In this document: positions 37,383 to 51,108 of the stretch, in pieces | How positions within the stretch are numbered: position 1 is the first letter of the stretch | Layout of the letters: each line of letters opens with the position of its first letter | Assembly (NCBI RefSeq): GCF_002105155.1 | Contig: NW_019029007.1 | Coordinates: 62,001-126,000, forward strand | Length of the DNA: 64,000 bases | Origin: Lobosporangium transversale | Lineage: Eukaryota > Mortierellomycota > Mortierellomycetes > Mortierellales > Mortierellaceae | Direction: 5' to 3' | The notes under the pieces: model-generated | Seen by the model: only the letters and a program-made list of their open reading frames with translations | Databases searched by the model: none | What the model was told of the DNA's origin: nothing | Made by a program: the position numbers and the translations under genes

Positions 37383-39740
37383 TTAATCCCAGTGCTCTTT
37401 CTCAAGAGTTGCACCCATACTTCGCCGAATGACCTTACGACCCCTCTTGAGGGCCGACAAAGCAGCCTCTGCTCCTCCTCCTACCAAACCATTGGCATGT
37501 GATGAAGACGACGGTGGTAAAATTGTAGATGAAGAAGTGGAATCTGCTGAGTAATGGATCCCACCAGGTGATGAAGCTCTCCATGCGTTTGTTGCATTCT
37601 GTAATAATGTTCCATTCGCTGCCTCAAGTTGGTGGTGGCTCAATTCATACCCCTGAGCAAACTTTGTTCTCTGCCCGACAATGTTATCGAACTCTGTTGA
37701 GTTCGACATCCGTGCTTCTGGCAATCGTGTCTGATGTTTGCTGCTGTAATGGATGAATTGATCTTACTCCAGCAAGAGCCTGGCCATGAAGCTGCTGGTA
37801 TTGTGTAGGAGCTTGGATCTGGTGCTTGATTGCTCCTGTAGACATACTGTTGATGTTATTATATGCATTTAATGGACTCTTGTTGGAAATATCGCGATGT
37901 TGTTGCAACAGCTGTGTCTCCTTTTCTTTTTTCTTTGTCATGCACACTCAGCGGCGGTCATAACCGTGTTGTGTGATCCTTGTTTGAAGCCGAGAAGCGG
38001 TTGAGCATGGTCCGAATGCCTACGTGATGAGCCTCTCGAGGCTGTGTTGCCAAATGAAATCCTGTGGGGACATTGAGCATTGCATTCTTGGACCGAGCCC
38101 CTCCAGAATGATACTGTTGCTGTTGAATTTCCTTCATCGCCCGTTTTCTTCTTCCAGCAATGCTGCAACCGAACCCAGAGATGAAGCAGACGAGCTATTG
38201 TTCGATTGAGTTGACGAATAAGACGACGTCAACGCTGCAGAAGAGGACCCAGAAGAGCTGTATCCACTATTCAGCTGACTGCGTCCACCACCAGAAAGTG
38301 AAGGTTGCTGTTGTGACTGTTGGGTTTGCTGAAGACACTTTCGCATAGCTGGTGACTTTGCGCCTGAGTGAGGCCTAGGAAAATCATTTTGGTGATAAGC
38401 GGCTATGTTTGATCGCGGTAGTCGTGGCGGTGGCGACGGTGGCTCCCGGCTTAGCTGCATTTGTTTATGACTCAATGCCTGGCCAAAGGATTGGTGGCTA
38501 TTGACTCGAGGTGTCCACACCGTTAGTAACGACAACAGGATGTCCAGCATCGACACTCGAACGTGGTGTTCTAGCCACGAAGGAATTAACATCCCTTCCA
38601 GATCCTCTCTTCCATATCATCAATGCCATCATGGCCATTTCGGCATCATCATCGCTGTCCACTCTTTTCTGCTCTTGTTCATCGTTTCCATCAAACTCAT
38701 CGTCACCATACTTTTTCAACGACGACGCGCTATGGCGGCTTCCCAGAACTCTGCTCCTGCTCCTAACCTTCTTCCCGCTACCGCCATATAGTCCGTATGA
38801 AACTGGTGGCGCACTTGTAGAGAAAATATTGATCGAGTTGGTCTTTGATGGCTTCGACTGAAATGGCCAATCACATTAATGTCATTATCATCCAATGGAT
38901 CCAACGGTCCAGGCCCAGGATGATATAGACGCCCACGATATTTTCGGCCCGCGGAGTCATTCAAATTAACTTTATTGTTTTATTGTTGCCTGTGATCGGG
39001 ACAGGAAGTGTTTTTGGTGGTGTCGTAGGAGGTTGCCGAGGTGTCTTGCTAGAGTCTGGAGTCCCAGCCTGCTGTCGTACATGTACAGTGGAAGAAGCGA
39101 CAGCAGATGGCGTAGGATTAGAGCTATACGACGTAGGTGGCGTTGGGAGTGGATGGGCATTTGATGCAGATGTGCCTTTCTTACTGAACGAGAATCTCCT
39201 CCCCTCCTGAAATCAAGTTGCGGAGTCCTGAAAACGTCGGTGATGTAGGGCTATCGCATTGGCGGCTTGGTGGTCGCATTGATTGGCCCTGAATCTGATT
39301 CTGACTGTTGTATGGATCCGCAGGGTCAGGTACCCTTCAGGGGACATGGTACGCTGAACAGAAGTCAAGGGGAGCTGAGGTAATGGCAGTGGAGGTACAG
39401 GGGAAATAACCTACTATGCTCTGAGCTTTCGTTGATTGTGGTCGTCTCACGTTTGCTGAAAATTGAGAGCGGAGGTGTTGGACAGGGTCGTGGTGAGAGA
39501 CCTTGAGAAGGAGTTGCGGATCGTGATCGGTCATCCACATTCAACTGTGAAGCCCTGGAACTGGGACGACTGCCTCCTTTGACTTTTCCATTCGCTAGTA
39601 CTTTCAGGTTGGGCAAGGATGGAACAGGTGTGCCTGACTGGAAATAAGAGAGATGTGGACCCGGAAAACATGTATTACCGACATAGAACTGACATTTTCG
39701 GTGAAATACCATACTGCAATCTAAGGAGTCATAAGGAGAG

Positions 39741-39771
<31 letters not shown>

Positions 39772-42093
39772 GAGCACCATTTCTATCTCTCCAGCCATGT
39801 TCACATTTATAAGCCATTCTATTGAGCACCGACTTTACCTTGACAGATTACAGCCTGCTTCTTCACGTGATCGTGGCACAATCTACACTCCACAGCTTTA
39901 AGAGGTTATAGAATAAAAGAAAGTAGCATCAGTAAGAATATTCAGGAACAGTACGTATCAATAAGATATTACAGCTTCCAACATAATTGAAATCTCCATT
40001 ACGTTTTGCAAATGAACTCTTAACAAACTGGTGCTGATTGGTTGCCTTGCCGCTCATTCGGTTCATTTCCTGATACCGATCATGGAGAACGGTCGGAGCT
40101 GGAACAGTCGAAGAAGCATAAAATGCACCAGCACTGTCAACGCTTCCTCGTCGAGTGCTACGCCACTTCCACTTGCCTGCAGTGGAACGTTAGGAGATAC
40201 AGCCGGTGGTGGCCCTGTAGCTGTTCCTGAAGAGAGCCCAAGTGGCGTTAGAGACCTTCTAGCAGCCGCTCCATTTTCTTTGCCTTCTTCTTGCGTTGAT
40301 GCAAGGACTCTCTCCTTTGGCTCCAGCAGTTTACGCTTCATAAATGGTAAACTGTCCATAGGCTTAAGTTCCTGAAAGAATGGAATAAATAGATAACCTT
40401 TTCGCATTAGACTACCAAGCCGTTTTTACAAATTGACAATGGGAAACGAGCAAAATGTTTGTCCTATGCTAACCTTTGCTGCAAAATTACGCTTAATCCA
40501 AACATGGCGACCCAAATCTCCTGCGCTGGGCCGCAACGCTGGGTCTTTTTGAAAACACTGGCATAAGAAATCCAATAGGTCTGCAGACACGTCACTGGGC
40601 AATGGCGGTCGCTCATCTTCTACAATGCGGAACAAAGTTGTCATTGCAAGTAGATCTGCATAAGGAGGCCGTCCCGTCAGCATCTCAATGATTGTGCATC
40701 CCAAAGACCAGATATCACTGGCTGGTGAGGCACCTTTCAACTCAATCACCTCCGGTGCCACTAATGAAAATTTATAAAAAAGGGAAGAAAAAGGGAAATG
40801 ATATTAGAGAGAGAAGGACAAGATGTAATCGGAAATTAAACAATCCCATAGCTTTGTAAAGGCCAATCCAATAACGACTATTGCATTCGATCAACATACT
40901 CCAATTAGGTGTTCCAGCAACAGCACCAAAGTCAGACTCCTTCACCTTGAGATTAAGAGATACTCCAAAATCTGAAAGCTTCACGTTTCCATTCTTAGTT
41001 GTGAGAATGTTGGCAGCCTTTAGATCACAATGAACAACCTAAAAATGCCATAAAATAAAAACCCACCATATAATCAGTAGACAATCTCCTTTGCGTCATT
41101 TCAGACTACTTTACACAAATCATACATTCAGTGTCTACTTTCAATACAAAATAATAAAATTACCTCTTTGCCATGAAGATAAACAAGTCCTTCCAGGATT
41201 TTGACCACATATGCGACTACGAGCTTTTCGGGAAATGCCCCAAAGGATTTGAGTGTTGTCAAGAGCGAACCGTTCTAACAAACTCCAGGACAATGTTGAG
41301 ATAGTCCTCTGTTTTAATAAATCCCTCATACTTGACAATTGATGGATGAGCAAGTGACTTCAATAAATCTACTTCCTGCATCAACATGTCCCGTTCTTCA
41401 TCTTTCAGCCCATCGATCTTGATCCGCTTCACTGCAACCATCTGGCCTGTCACCATATTCATCGCTCTACAATTGTTATCAAATACATCGAGTATGAAGT
41501 TAGTTTAAATGATATAAATAAACATAATGATTAATAGGCCCCAATAATAACCGAGCAAAGTGTCAGACAAACAAAACAACTTACTTATATACAGAGCCAA
41601 ACTGTCCCCTTCCAATACAGTTTCCAAGTTTCTACATATGACCAGCATAAATAAAAGTATTAGGTTAACGCGATATTAAAGCCAAACATGCCACTTCTTC
41701 ATATCCTTGCTCCCTTTCATTGGTCTTCTTACATATGTCGCTACTTTTTCGTCGTTCTCCCAAAGTTCCAGCTCCTCACGGACAGGCTCGATGCTATGGT
41801 GCTCTTTCGAAGGCCTTGCACTGGTGTAGTTGATCGTGAGGACACAGGGGATCCCAAGCCTCCAGAGCAGTGACATTAGTCTTCTCAGATGAATACCGTG
41901 AGTGTTGCTTCAAATTTGAGTAGCCACCAGGGCTGGTGTTTGTCATATTAGAAATAGCGTTGTAGGAAGAGGACTGAGTCAAGCCAAGGGGGCTGCTGGG
42001 GCTAGCTAAACCATTCCGATAGCCTGGAGTGGTATAACAGCATTCGCAACCTGAGGGTCTAATGATATACTTTTCTTCTTCCTCCTGCTGGCG
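37383..42093 (-). CDS. Cdc7/SepH-type STE kinase of the septation initiation network (frame-broken)
   Basis: Protein kinase that in fission yeast (Cdc7) acts in the septation initiation network at the spindle pole. Kinase exons, in phase: 41631-41585 (LGNCIGRGQFGSVYK, the Gly loop), 41466-41164 (VAVKRIKI lysine; EVDLLKSL; ...LVYLHGKE), 41038-40900 (VVHCDLKAANIL, DFGVS, AGTPNW) and 40760-40474 (MAPEVIELKG, DIWSLGCTIIEMLTGRPPY, RPSAGDL). The catalytic loop is HCD, not HRD. One break near 41276, mended by one G (GTT[G]AGAAC), lies between LEFV and NGSLLTTLK. The remaining 3 kb is a Ser/Pro-rich, frame-broken C-terminal region ending SMGATLEKEHWD at 37383. N-terminal to the kinase, disordered coding sequence continues without a gap into the CH-domain region upstream, so the start is unresolved and a fusion is possible. 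Confidence 0.8.
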
Positions 42094-42947
42094 CTAATCC
42101 ATCGTTGCCGCTGCCGACGATGATGATGATGTCAATATGCTTCCGTCTGCTAAAAACAGAGGTCCTGAAACTGACTTTGGAGCAAGTGAAGATCGGGTCT
42201 GTTCAAACAATGAGGTGAGCCACTACTGCCAAAAACCAAATCGCGCGTCGTTGTCTATCCTCAGCTGTCTCGAGCTGCGAAGAAGATTGAGCTTCACTCT
42301 CGTCACTGCCAAAGCTTATGTCCGCTACTGCTGTATCAATGTCACCTACGGTAGCGATACGATGACGAGGAGACCTCTTTGCTTTAACAGGTAGCGAGGG
42401 CGCTTGTTTGTTCATGACAAGGGGGGTGCTTTGATGGCGGGTATCTTTTAGCTTATTATAGAGATTCTGCGAATTTCTAGACGATCATATCCAGTTGCAA
42501 ACCGGATACTATCTTCCTCCATTTTTTAATTTGGGCCGCATAAAAGGATGATGATGAGGATCGCATCGAAGACGATGACGACAATGATACAGCGCTCGGT
42601 GTGTGCGCAGTCTTTTATCGCATCCTTGTTAATGGCGCACCATTATCTGTTGCTTTTGGTATTTGCGACGATGCAGATCCAGATGATACGAGCGGGTTTG
42701 GTCCAGGACGCTTCTCTTTGGCTACTATCCGTGCTACTCCACCAACTACGCGCTCCAGCGTCAAAATTGTTGATACACCTATATCGGACCAAAATAATGC
42801 GTTAAAGCATGAACTCGAAAGCATTTGCCACAAACTATGCAATGTCCATACGTGCGCTAATTGTACCTGATTCATGTCCTTGCCTTCATAAAGATCAACG
42901 GTCTGAAACAGATCTGAACTCTGTACGCCAAGCTATGTAAGAATGAG

Positions 42948-42982
<35 letters not shown>

Positions 42983-43428
42983 TGCTCAGCGATTCTGATC
43001 ACATCCATTGTGTGCGCATGCTAACGCATCTGAAATCAATTATGAACTTGATCATGTATATCGCGGCCATTAACTCCACAAAAAGCGTCTGTACCTGTTT
43101 TGCTGCGTTCAGAAAGTTGCTGATATTCTCCATCTAAACAACATTTCAAACATACATGAAAAAAATAAAAAATAAAAAATAAAAAAATAAGACAAGAGTC
43201 ATGAGTTGTGCAAGATCTAAGGTATTGAACTATAATAGGCATCTAGCAGACCGATCATAGAAGACAGGAAAAAAAAGACATCACGAACGGTAGGCAAGTT
43301 ACTGGCATTGATATGTAACTGCATGCCTTATAGTTTGCCATTAGCTCATCCCAGGCCAAAAAAAATCTGTCATTGAGTACAAACAATAGATTTTCTGAAC
43401 CGGGAACAGTGATGTGATTGTCGATTTC

Positions 43429-43459
<31 letters not shown>

Positions 43460-43850
43460 AAGCATACTACCTATTTACAGCCGCAAGCCCTATTTTGTTT
43501 GTTTTTTGTCTTTTGTTTTTTGTTTTTTGGGATATTTGTTTTTCTTATTTTTTGTGCACTCCTATAATTATCCTCGTTGTTGTAGATTGCAATGTCACTC
43601 CTGCTCGCCTTTTGATTGCCTGCTTGCCTGTCAGCCATTTTGCCGCTGGTCTTACCTTGACAAAGGGGAGGTTTTTCAGACTGATTTGTTCGACAGTGCC
43701 CGGTCGTAGTCGATTCGCCAGTCTAAAAAATCATTTATACCGAAACATGTGAGGTTAAACACAGTGTATCCAATAACTTTGCATAAGAAATGGGGGTAAA
43801 AGAGAAAGGAGAGAGGATAGAGTGGGCACAATGATGGCACAGACAGGAGT

Positions 43851-43884
<34 letters not shown>

Positions 43885-45150
43885 CAGGGATACCGGACAA
43901 CGTTACTAGGATTTTTAAAATAGTCAAAATATCAATTACCGGCAGAGAATAACTCCATCCTTCAGTGACTCGTGCAGGTCGCTTGAAGGCAAGGCCTGAC
44001 CCACTGTCCGCTCAATAAAATTCTGTGCAGCCTTGAATCTGTCCTGAAGTTGTTGCTCCCGTAGTCGTTTTCCAACCACGTCCACATTAGAGGCAATTGC
44101 TGTCGTTGTTGGAACAGCAGAAGTACCATTGCTTTGCGCACTCGTTGTTGGACCAGTTGAGTTGGTTGAAGGCAATGTGGCTGTTGCGCTAGTCCCCGTG
44201 ATACAACTATCATTAGCCGCAGTAGTAGTAATAGAAGTAGTTGTAGCTGGAGCAGTGGTGGCAGTAAAAAGATTAGTAGCATTAGCGGGGGACGTTTGTG
44301 AGGTTGAGGTTGAAGTTGTAGGGACTAGAATAGGTTTTGTGGAATAACGCGGAGCTGGAGGCATTGGTACATTGGGTATGGAAATAGACGACGTCATGTT
44401 TGGTTTGGACTTGGTGAAGAAATCCGACTAGAGGAGAAGACGCTGACGGCACTGAGATCGAGTGTGATTGCATCTGCGTCTGCGTCCGTGGCGATAGCGA
44501 TGGTGGTGATACTGGTGAGGGTGCTTTTGTGGTTGTATTCAACCGTTCAGACAAGGCTGAATTGGCCAAAAAACTGAGTGCTACTCAGATGGTCCTTGAT
44601 CTCGTGCGTTGTAACCAGAACTGGTGGAGGCTCTGGCTCTTGTCTTTGAAAACCCCTCAGTAATGCCGTTTCCATTCCAGGGTTCTCCTGTTGTGCTAGG
44701 ACCTGGACTGGCTCGAGCTTATTACATTATCCTCCTCTCAGTCAAATAAGATCGGGAAAATGAATCATTGATATGAGTGGAGTCGTTTCCAGTTGTGCTA
44801 CTACTGATGCTACTGTCACTACTTTCTCGATGAGCACGTCGTTGAAGTAGAGTGTTTCTGAGAGAGCGAAGAGGGAGATTGATCTCGATAAAGCGGTGGA
44901 TGTGATTGGAACCTGAGCGCATTCTGGTGGCAACTCGATTGCCACCGATCCCGTTGCCAGGTCGGAGAAAAGCGAGTGAACGGTCGTGACTGTTGCGTTT
45001 GTGAAGTAGAGGAGAAGATGCGGTGGTGATACTGGTACTGGTATTGGTACTGGTACTGGACCTGGCATTTGGGATATCTGACAATGTACTGGTGTTTGTT
45101 TTTGTGCTTGAATGTGCATGAGAGAAGGGATTGGATGTTGTGGTAGACAT
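42094..45150 (-). CDS. Calponin-homology (CH) domain protein or N-terminus of the adjacent kinase
   Basis: A single type-3-like CH domain (actin-binding or signalling) after a long Ser/Thr-rich N-terminus. The candidate ATG is at 45150 (MSTTTSNPFSHAHS). CH exons, in phase: to 43940 (NFIERTVGQALPSSDLHESLKDGVILCR), 43722-43656 (RLANRLRPGTVEQISLKNLPFVK), 43133-43095 (MENISNFLNAAKQ) and 42932-42867 (LGVQSSDLFQTVDLYEGKDMNQ); another exon starts at 42834. After the CH domain, Ser-rich coding-like sequence runs on through NLYNKLKDTRHQSTP to AAATMD. There a TAG (42094-42096) is followed in the same frame by RQQEEEEKYIIRPSGCECC and the kinase N-terminus. Breaks lie near 44730, 44400, 42620 and 42230. 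The CH domain is firm; the gene end is not. Confidence 0.75.
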
Positions 45151-48100
45151 ACTGGTGTGGAGTGAAGGTGGAGGAAGAGGGGGGTGTGGACTTGTTGACC
45201 CATAGCGGGTAGAATCCCTGTTATTATCAGAAAAAAGGAGGAGAAGGCTCCACTCCTACTCCGTTGGCGTGTTTGTACATTGTTGTGTGTCATATTTCTG
45301 TTGGGATCGCAATGAAAGAGAGATGGAGTAATTGCAATGGGAGCAAAGTCAACCTTACACACACTACAAAAAAAAGAAATATGTATATTTATATATATAT
45401 TTATAAAAAAAATAAAAAAATAAAAAATAAAAATAATAAAAAAAAATAAAAAAAAAAAAGAGTGTGTGAGAGTGGGAGTGAGAATAAGAGTGAAGAAGAG
45501 AGAAAAGATATAGACAGAGAAGGACGAAGTAAAAAGAAACAAACAACAGAAAAGGGAAGGAAGAGAGAGAATGCAGGCTAGACAGAGAGCTAGAGGCTAG
45601 GCTGGAATAAGCAGACCATTACATTGAAGGTTATTGAGAAAAAAAAAAAAGAAAAAAAAAGAGGAAAGGAAGAGAGAAAGTGGAGTGGGGAGAATGTTAT
45701 TACAACCAAGAAGATACAAGGTATTGGCTCGATTAAACGATAATAATAAATGGGACTATTTACTGGACTGTGTCAGTCAAGCAAGGGAAAAAAGTAAAAA
45801 AAAAAAATTACAGTAAGAAAAGGGAAGAAAATAATTTTAGACAAAAAAAATTAAATAAAATAAAAGGGAATGAAAGAATGAAAGAATGAAAGAATGAAAG
45901 AATGAAGGACAGTTACAATGATTATAATGCAATGTGCTGATGTTCTTTGTATTTTCATTAATGTTAGTGTATCATGTTGTATGCTGTGTGTGCGAATTCC
46001 AAAGAGAGCCTCAAGGTGCAATGATGACGGATGCATGCAAATTACTCCATGTACAAAAAAAAAAAAAAAGGAGAAAGGTTCAATTCCATTGTTTTTTTTT
46101 TATTTCCTTTATTAATCTTGAACTAAAGGGCAAACTTATTTTACATCTTTTTTTGTCATGCGACATCGTAAATCCTTCTTCGGATGACAATGTCGCGAAA
46201 AAAAAAAAAAAAAAAAAAAAAAGATGTGAGAGTGAGCGATTAGATTAGGTGAGCGCGTCAAGGAAAGACGCGAAAAAAGGAGCCGTGGTTGTATAACTAA
46301 TGTCATGGTGTGTTTACGTAGAAAAGGGCAATTGAGCCAATTTTCACACCTTTTCGCTTTACGTTTTACGCTTCCTCCTAATTCCGTATCCCATCCCATC
46401 TCCGGCTAGGGGACCTTTGTCCTCCCTTCCCACTTCTTTCCTCCTCTACTTCAGCGCAAAGTTGCAAAAAGGTATCTGTACCCGTTTCTTTGTAGCCCAA
46501 AAAGGTGTAAACAAATGGATCTCCCCTGTCCACGTCGCCATTGCATCACTGCTCTTTCTTCCCCTCCCCTCTCTTGCGACCATCCAAACCACTACCTGTC
46601 ACAGAGTACATTTTTTTTTCCTCTACATTTATGCACGTTCCCAACAGAGGACTTGTCACAAATGTCGTCAAAGGAACCTTTTCCCCTTGACAAGATGAAA
46701 CAGCTTCTCCTGATCCTGTGCAACAATGGGCCTTTATTCAAATATGTAATGTATGACCCTGCTCGATGGGCTGCATAATTTTTTCGTGATAACGGTAGTG
46801 CTGATAGTTAAATATGCATGCATGCACAAAAAAAAAAAAAAAAAGAGAGAGAGAGAGAGGAGAGAGAGAATAGGACAGAAATGCAAATATATCTCAAGAG
46901 TTGAAGATCCACCAGCGAGGCAAAAGCATATGTAACATTTCATTGGATGACATTTGAAGGAATAGACTATGGAGATAAATTGCATGCGAAAGTATAGTTT
47001 ACAGCAAAATGGGGAAAGTGGTAAAGTGGGAAAGTGGGAAAGTGGGAAAACAGGTCCAGGAACAACAAAAGATGATCAACGACGCAATTGATGCAATGCG
47101 CAGACTTACACTCTTCTCAATTAAAACTGTTTCCGTTCCTGAAGAGCAGGGCCACATTCCTTGCCAAAGCAAGTAAACTAATGTGAAAAATAAAGTAAAA
47201 AAGACAATGACGAGTTGCATCGTCAACTGTGCTACAAAAGACAAAACACATAGCACAAGACACAAAAAGGCTGGCAACCATGCACAAAGACTTCATGTTT
47301 TTCCCATGTGCCACGCGACGTCCGCTTGAACATCCTCTCCCTCTCTCTCCTCTCTCCTCTTTCCCCCTTTTTTAATTTTTTCGATCAACAAATAAACAAA
47401 ACAGATTGAGACTCTTACACTCATATTCGTTTGTCTAATTGATCTGACTACAGCTATTGGGCAAAGATAAACAAACGCCCCAAAAATCAGTGGTTAATTT
47501 GACGATTTGAAACATCGTATTAGTATGGATAGAGACACAGTTGACATGGGCAGAGGCAGAGGCAAAAAGACATAGATTGACCAAGATATATAGACATTGA
47601 ACAAAACAAAAAGCTCCTCATGTAAATAGTCATTTAATATCTTTTTTAGACTGGAAAGCGATGAGCACCCATTGTCGAGCATAGACAAAATGTCCTTTAG
47701 ACTCTCAACCACACACGCATCACGTCAGTAAAATGATCATATTGAATGTTCCGTATTACATATTATTTCATTTGGAATATTCCTTAATTGTGAGCAGCCA
47801 TTTTCATATGTATAATATTAACTGCTTGCCATCCTTATCATTAACATCCGTAACTACATATCCGAAGCAAGCAATCATTTTGAATCATTTTGCTGTTACC
47901 ATCCCAAGAAAAAAAAAGAAAAAAAACACTTTTCTTCTTTCAAAATGGATTGTGAAATATAAATAAAGAATAACATAGCAGCAATGTGGTTTTCATGTGT
48001 GGCTATTGACTTATTTTATAACACTGTTTCCAATTCGTAGCCACACGAACAATAACAACAACAATGAAATGATACAATAATATCATAGTAAGCAGATACT

Positions 48101-51100
48101 TGAACGCTCTTTTACGTACCCATCATGGTAGGCACACCCAAAAGGACGTGACATTTATTTCCTTGAAATGTAGGCTTTAATGGTGTCAGAGGATTCTGAT
48201 TGGCGAAGAGCACATTCAGTTGTCGCCATTTACGAGCCTCTTTCATAGTTCTATATCTTACATACTTTATCAAGTCAAATGGCTATCTCATACTTGAGAC
48301 ATGCGTATCGTTGCAGGATCCTTTCTTTGTTCAGATGAATATGATCAAGTTAGATGAATAAAATATTAAGGAATACTAATCAAAGTCATAATGGTGGTGA
48401 TAAGCCGGAGCAAAATGAATCCTTAGAACAAATATCTCTCATATTTGTCCAAGTACTTTTTTTTTTTTTTTTTTTTGGCTTTCTCAGCCTCTCAATCTTT
48501 TCAGCTGACTTTTACCTTGCCTTGTTCTCATTCACTTTAATCTTGACAAAGATCTTGCAGCAGATCTTCTCAATGGTCATACGCCCTCACTCATCATAAA
48601 GAGAATGGCCGAGAAGGGCGCTATGTCTACTCATTCTTTTTACAAGTAGCAGCGCTTTTTTCTGAAATCAGGACAGCCAATCAATGGCAGTGTATTCCAT
48701 TAACCTTTACAAAATCCTGTAAAGGTTGATACTAGAATTGATGAATGTATCTTGTCTCCTTCTATAAAAAAAAATCGACAGGAAAGATCGAAAAGACCCC
48801 TGAAAATACTTTTTTTTTTTTTTTGCTGCATTACTATGCCTCTCTTTACAAATAAATAAAGGGTGACTGTAATTTTGAAGGATATTGTACATTTAATACA
48901 TTCAAACAGGCCTTCCCCTTGATCCAATGCATGCGCACAAAATTAGATACATCGGATCAAAGGCCACTTCGTACAGTACCTTCCGCATTTTATTACATGG
49001 TCTGTAGGGAGGTCTGTAGCTAGCTTATTGTGTCAACAAATGTAACGTTTTGAGAATGAACATTGCGGATTGTAAAATGTAAGCCGATGATGCATTAAAT
49101 GGGAAGTATGTACATGAATATGTACATATATACCAAGGGGCTGTTTAATAACTGCATACTTTTACCGAGATTTGTATATAAATAATTTCAAGAGAGGCAA
49201 AAGATGGAAAGACACGAGTATAAATGATCTACGAGTGTTTTGATAAAGCATAGGATAGCCTAGGGACACAGCACCATTTGAGTAAATGTCTGATCAACAT
49301 CTTTCATTTTTCAAATTTTTTGACAATGTAATTTATTCTCCCAACCAATCAGAATATTTGACAGCATCGCGTTCACAAAATTAAAAATTTAAAGAACAGC
49401 TATTATCATGAAAAGGATTAACTGCCCAATATCTTTTTTATAAGCCCATGAGTGCAAAGTTCTGGATGAACGGACCTGGGATGATAACTGCTTTAAACTT
49501 CTCTCCAGAATAGCAAGGAGATTGTACAATAATAAAAAAGCATTTGGCTAAAGCATTGTCTCCTAGGAAAAGCATTTCAAAACTTTGCTTGGCCCCATTG
49601 TTACAACAAAAAGACTTGTCTATGGGTGGCTGCAAAATAGATCTGTTCGGATGAATCTCGTATGCATGATTACTGTCGTTCAGCTCCGCGATGAGAGCAC
49701 CTGTCATTGATACCGGGATGTTGTTCCTTGTGATGTTGCTACGAAGACGCTCGTTTTAGTTAGAAGGCGAAATTGGGACTAGCGTGCAGGTGTCTCTTCC
49801 CTCAACCGAAGCATACCACTGTACTGGTCCCCTCCTCCCGGTCCCTGTCCCTGCCCCTGTCCCTGCTCTAGCGCTTTGCTCTTTTGTCCTTGTCTCAGTC
49901 CTGTCATATTTGCTATATGTATATGATAGGGACTAATTGATAAAACAGATAACACTTAATGGCCTCATCTTTATTTCGCGCACGCTCCAATTCAATGTAT
50001 GTGATCATAACCTGACCCAAGAGCAAGAAACAAGATCGAAGGAGCCCTGGCCAATAATAGGCTGTCACAGTGAGAACTGTTTCACTATTATTGAGGATAT
50101 GTATCATTGCAAGGTTCACATTATAATGTATTTGTATATACTTCAAAAGAATGAAGAATGACATTTGTACAAGGTCCCTCAAAAAAATAAAATAAAAATG
50201 TGGACTCATTTATTCTTTCTGTGTTGTGTATTGATCTTTTGTGCTTGAGAGCAAAAAGAGAGAGAAAGAACAACGTGCCATTTTTGTGTTCCTCTGCCAA
50301 TGAAAGAGAACTGGGGTCAATATTCATTAGCAATTAGAGTGGTTTTGGTCCGACATTATGTTATACAAACTGAATGAAGATGAATGAGCCAGCATTTTTT
50401 TTTTTCATTATTTGTATGACATGGCACCTAATCCATTCCAGTAATTTTCTTCTTGAAGAAGATTTTTTTGTTATTGCACCTAAAATAAAAGACAGTTTTA
50501 TTAGCTGAGGGCTCTCTCACTACTCACTGAACGAATTGGCTGAGGTATATTTATCTTTTGCTCAGCATAATCAATCATCTCTGAACTTGAACAAGGCTCT
50601 CTGATTCTTTTTGCACACCCTTTCTGGCGGGCAAAATAGGGTAGGGGAATTGGAACTAGGGCTCGGTTCCTCTCTCCTCTCATTTCTTTCCCTCTTCTTT
50701 TCTTTCTTTCTTTTTTTTTTTTTTCTGTGCGTTGTCTCCATTCCCTCATTTCTGTTGCATCGTCCACCTCATCACCCTCTCCCCCACCCTTTGATTTTAC
50801 TGGCTGTTTTGTTAGTCCCATTCATTTGATTGTCCCTGAATTTAATTATCCGAAATTAAGTGGGAAAGCAAAAAAAATAAGCATTAAGCATTACGCCCCT
50901 CTCTTTCACAGACCTTAGTACCCAAGAAAAGAACAAAAGGAGTGAAGGATTGAACGTTGAATACAATAACATACGTGAAAAGGAAAGGACAGAAAAAACA
51001 TTCAACAGTCATGCCGCTTGAAACAGCACACTTTTCTTTCATCCCTCACTTTCAACCCAGCACCAGTTCCAGCACCAGAGTCATCAACGCTCACCTTCCG

Positions 51101-51108
51101 ACAATGTC
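45151..51108. other. Gene-poor AT-rich region
   Basis: About 6 kb without a well-supported gene apart from the tentative exon at 49438-49741. It has GA/CT low complexity (45480-45690, 47330-47370), a gaatgaaa repeat (45867-45905), a gaaagtggg repeat (47021-47047), A-runs near 46056, 46199-46221 and 46828, T-runs near 48459-48476 and many short AT blocks. Open frames here are short and of low complexity. Confidence 0.5.
49438..49741 (-). CDS. Possible orphan 3' exon, hypothetical
   Basis: Reading down from a CGTAG acceptor-like site near 49740, the frame gives SNITRNNIPVSMTGALIAEL and continues for about 100 codons with mixed, protein-like composition (KSFCCNNGAKQSFEMLFLGD, FKAVIIPGPFIQNFALMGL) to a stop at 49438. 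This differs from the low-complexity frames around it. No family recognised and no upstream exon placed, though 49940-50110 on the same strand is also fairly rich in protein-like sequence. It may be a gene remnant. Confidence 0.25.

Noticed and set aside
44742-45542. 266-codon minus-strand frame overlapping the CH gene's N-terminus
   Set aside because: Begins in Phe/Tyr-rich low complexity; the alternative frame with ATG at 45150 has the Ser/Thr-rich composition that continues into the CH domain.
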